Of a stretch of 33,843 nt of DNA, positions 32,501 to 33,843 are shown piece after piece; within the stretch, counting starts at the first letter, position 1, and every line of letters starts with the position of its first letter. A model generated the notes under the pieces. The model saw only the letters and a list, made by a program, of their open reading frames with translations. It was not told where the DNA came from and ran no database searches. The position numbers and the translations under genes were made by a program. The stretch is from an uncultured Mycoplasmatota bacterium (lineage in GTDB: Bacteria > Bacillota_I > Bacilli_A > RF39 > UBA660), in assembly GCA_900546245.1 (NCBI GenBank), contig URBY01000013.1, positions 1-33,843 of the forward strand, read 5' to 3'.

Positions 32501-32523
32501 AAAATTCACTACTCCCTATATAT

Positions 32524-32559
32524 AAAAATCGATACACGTATACAACAGTACCGATTTTT
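32524..32559 (-). terminator. Terminator-like hairpin before the second operon gene
   Basis: 12-base inverted repeat AAAAATCGATAC / GTACCGATTTTT (32524-32535 and 32548-32559) with one G-T pair. On the minus strand the T run is inside the stem. It lies 24 bases before the GT4 start, in a 219-base gap after the priming transferase, so it may act as an attenuator or reduce downstream expression. A TTGATT-17-TAGATT pair just upstream could be a second promoter. Confidence 0.45.
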
Positions 32560-32728
32560 TAACATTTATTATTAATCTAATATATTGTATAATCTTAATC
32601 AACTAATTTTATGTTTAGAGAGATTATATCCTTATATTCAAAATTTTATTTTACCATTTACATATTTCTACTAGTCTTATAAACAATTATCTTTTTATGT
32701 ATTTTTTAAGTTTATATTTTACCCTTTA

Positions 32729-33397
32729 TTATTTTGCTCCTCTTTTAAACAATACTGCTTCTATTGTTTTGAAGAAACATTTAATATCTAATACTAAACT
32801 AGCATTTTCTGCATAATAATATTCTAATTTTAATCTTTGTTCATAAGTTGTGGCACTTCTGCCATTACAAGCCCACCATCCAGTTATTCCAGGTTTTACT
32901 TTTTCATATATTTCATGATTACCATTATGGGCATCAAGTTCACCTTCAACTAACGGTCTTGGTCCAATTAATGACATATCACCTTTAAATACATTTATAA
33001 ATTGCGGTATTTCATCTAATGATATTTTTCTAATTATTTTTCCAATTTTAGTTATTCTAGGATCATTATCTAATTTTTGATTTTTATCCCACTCTTTTTT
33101 ATATTTAGGATCTTTTAATAACTCTTTTAATACTTCATCTGCATTTGGTACCATTGATCTAAATTTATATATATAAATAAATTTACCATTTTTTCCTATT
33201 CTCTTTTGAGTATAAAATATAGATTTAAAATCTCCTGTTACCATATAACATATTTTTATTATTAAAGATATTGGTAATAGTATTATTAACCCTATTAATG
33301 AACAAAATATATCAAATGTTCTTTTACATGCTAAAAACATTGTTTTTCTAATAGAAATACTATGTACTGTTTCTGCTACTAAAACCTCTTCTTGCAT
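32729..33397 (-). CDS. Undecaprenyl-phosphate sugar phosphotransferase (priming glycosyltransferase)
   Basis: 222 residues, PF02397 family (WcaJ/EpsL-like core). One membrane segment at about residues 30-55, then the conserved catalytic run: YTQKRIGKNGKFIYIYKFRSMVPNAD, KIGKIIRKISLDEIPQFINVFKGDMSLIGPRPL, and GITGWWACNGRSATTYEQRL near 170-190. Transfers a sugar-1-phosphate to undecaprenyl phosphate and starts the repeat unit. GGGAGGAAA precedes the ATG. First gene of the operon; the transcript runs through eight more genes to the SDR. The usual tyrosine-kinase regulators of such operons are not seen in the window. Confidence 0.93.
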   Translation of the reverse strand: MQEEVLVAETVHSISIRKTMFLACKRTFDIFCSLIGLIILLPISLIIKICYMVTGDFKSIFYTQKRIGKNGKFIYIYKFRSMVPNADEVLKELLKDPKYKKEWDKNQKLDNDPRITKIGKIIRKISLDEIPQFINVFKGDMSLIGPRPLVEGELDAHNGNHEIYEKVKPGITGWWACNGRSATTYEQRLKLEYYYAENASLVLDIKCFFKTIEAVLFKRGAK

Positions 33398-33433
33398 ATC
33401 ACATTTCCTCCCTCTTTAATTACTTGGCTGTAT

Positions 33434-33462
33434 ATTATAATTAAATTGTACTTTTTTGTCAA
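33434..33462 (-). promoter_or_regulatory. Perfect-consensus promoter of the polysaccharide operon
   Basis: On the minus strand: TTGACA (33457-33462), exactly 17 bases, TATAAT (33434-33439). Transcription would start near 33427, giving a leader of about 30 bases with GGGAGG before the first gene. Such a strong core promoter usually needs a repressor if the operon is not constitutive. Confidence 0.85.
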
Positions 33463-33470
33463 ATTTTGAC
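33458..33470. promoter_or_regulatory. Inverted repeat over the -35 element
   Basis: GTCAAA T TTTGAC, a perfect 6-base inverted repeat around a single base, covers most of the -35 hexamer and extends upstream. It could be a repressor half-site pair, but short AT-rich symmetry is also frequent by chance. Confidence 0.35.
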
Positions 33471-33638
33471 GAACAAAAATTTTTACAGAATAAAAAAACA
33501 TTAAAACCACATATTTTCTATACCAATTTTATCATAAATTAATGCTATAGACAATATAAAATTTTAACATTATACAACTTATTAACAGTATTCAATTTAT
33601 AAACTTTTATATTAAAAATTATTTATATTTAAAAAACT

Positions 33639-33692
33639 GAAATAACTTGATAGTGGGATTGTAATGATAGAAGTGCTACAACTTTTACGTAA
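33639..33692 (+). pseudogene. Short inverted fragment of a decayed sugar-transferase gene
   Basis: On the plus strand one frame reads E-I-T, TGA, TAG, W-D-C-N-D-R-S-A-T-T-F-T, then TAA. This lines up with GITGWWACNGRSATTYEQ of the intact priming transferase at 32729-33397, which is on the other strand. The DNA matches at most positions over about 48 bases, with mainly G-to-A and C-to-T differences, and the two internal stops fall on the Gly and Trp codons. No longer homology is seen on either side, so only this conserved core survives. Confidence 0.7.
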
Positions 33693-33715
33693 TAACTTAT
33701 TTTATTAATATTTTC

Positions 33716-33843
33716 TTATACTAATTCATATTCTCTTGATATTATTCTGTCATCACTACAATATTCAATTACATACTTATTTTCTTTCTTGCATATTATT
33801 ATTCCTATTGTTTTATTTTGATTTATACTTTTTATATTTTTAT
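33716..33843 (-). CDS. C-terminal end of a YhcG/DUF1016-type nuclease (partial, runs off right edge)
   Basis: The last 41 codons are visible, ending at TAA (33716-33718). The sequence NKTIGIIICKKENKYVIEYCSDDRIISREYELV resembles the end of PDDEXK-fold YhcG/DUF1016 proteins, whose C-terminus usually reads NPTIGLILC-K-KNK-VVEYAL followed by a beta hairpin and -EYQL. Those proteins are about 330-380 residues and are often found with restriction-modification or mobile genes. Whether the rest of the gene is intact cannot be seen. Confidence 0.55.
   Translation of the reverse strand, partial: KNIKSINQNKTIGIIICKKENKYVIEYCSDDRIISREYELV

Larger units (their letters stand above)
33398..33715. other. 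Upstream region of the polysaccharide operon
   Basis: 318 bases between the operon and the partial nuclease gene. It contains the operon promoter (33434-33462), an inverted repeat over the -35 (33458-33470) and a decayed sugar-transferase fragment on the plus strand (33639-33692). Apart from these I see only AT-rich sequence without another gene. Confidence 0.6.

Noticed and set aside
1..33843. CRISPR arrays, tRNA or rRNA genes, insertion sequences
   Set aside because: No regularly spaced repeats, no tRNA-like arms and no transposase-like frame were seen on either strand by eye; very short or degraded elements could be missed.

Overview
The window is AT-rich (roughly a quarter G+C by eye) and looks like the chromosome of a low-GC Gram-positive bacterium of the Firmicutes/Bacillota. 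It carries gpr (spore germination protease) and spoIIP (engulfment hydrolase), so the lineage makes or recently made spores. Ribosome binding sites are strong (AGGAGG/AGGTGA type), and TGA, TAG and TAA all end intact genes, so this is not a Mycoplasma-type code. Together with a dockerin-bearing surface protease, several toxin-antitoxin or defence-like genes and an exopolysaccharide operon, it suggests an uncultured gut-type Bacilli or Clostridia member; the exact taxon cannot be fixed from sequence alone.

Layout. (1) 1-3311, minus strand: gpr, then spoIIP, a small membrane-anchored protein translationally coupled to spoIIP, then a pilin-like protein whose C-terminal part is a phage tail-collar domain. 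The first seven codons of what looks like a paralogue of that protein run off the left edge. (2) 3357-4646, plus strand: rpsT with a good sigma-A promoter, and a secreted transglutaminase-like protein. (3) 4651-9053, minus: a four-gene operon mutL - SGNH hydrolase - unknown - miaA. (4) 9127-16503: a tocopherol-cyclase-like protein, an unknown protein, uvrC preceded by a HEPT/MNT toxin-antitoxin pair, a short YigZ/IMPACT protein, two small unknown genes with their own promoter, a HigB/HigA-M78-type toxin-antitoxin operon with a 27-bp operator-like palindrome, and a VanZ-like membrane protein. (5) 16520-22114: an intact AAA ATPase (DUF4143 type), the decayed C-terminal half of a second one, and a 1240-residue secreted M6-like metalloprotease with Ig-like repeats and a truncated dockerin. 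The protease 3' end and the ATPase remnant meet within a few bases, which looks like a deletion scar. (6) 22425-33462, minus: a ten-gene exopolysaccharide or capsule operon driven by a perfect TTGACA-17-TATAAT promoter and closed by a hairpin terminator. (7) 33463-33843: a leader region containing a short, decayed, inverted fragment of a sugar transferase gene, then the 3' end of a YhcG/DUF1016-type nuclease gene.

How the parts work together. The polysaccharide operon encodes a priming sugar-phosphate transferase, three GT4 glycosyltransferases, an O-acetyltransferase, a Wzy-like polymerase, a pyruvyl transferase, a Wzx flippase and, at the end, a MenD-like thiamine diphosphate enzyme next to a short-chain dehydrogenase. 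That last pair is the least expected part and may make an unusual precursor or substituent. The housekeeping block combines mismatch repair (mutL), excision repair (uvrC), tRNA modification (miaA) and ribosomal protein S20. The accessory genes lie mainly at 10-22 kb and show decay, duplication and rearrangement.
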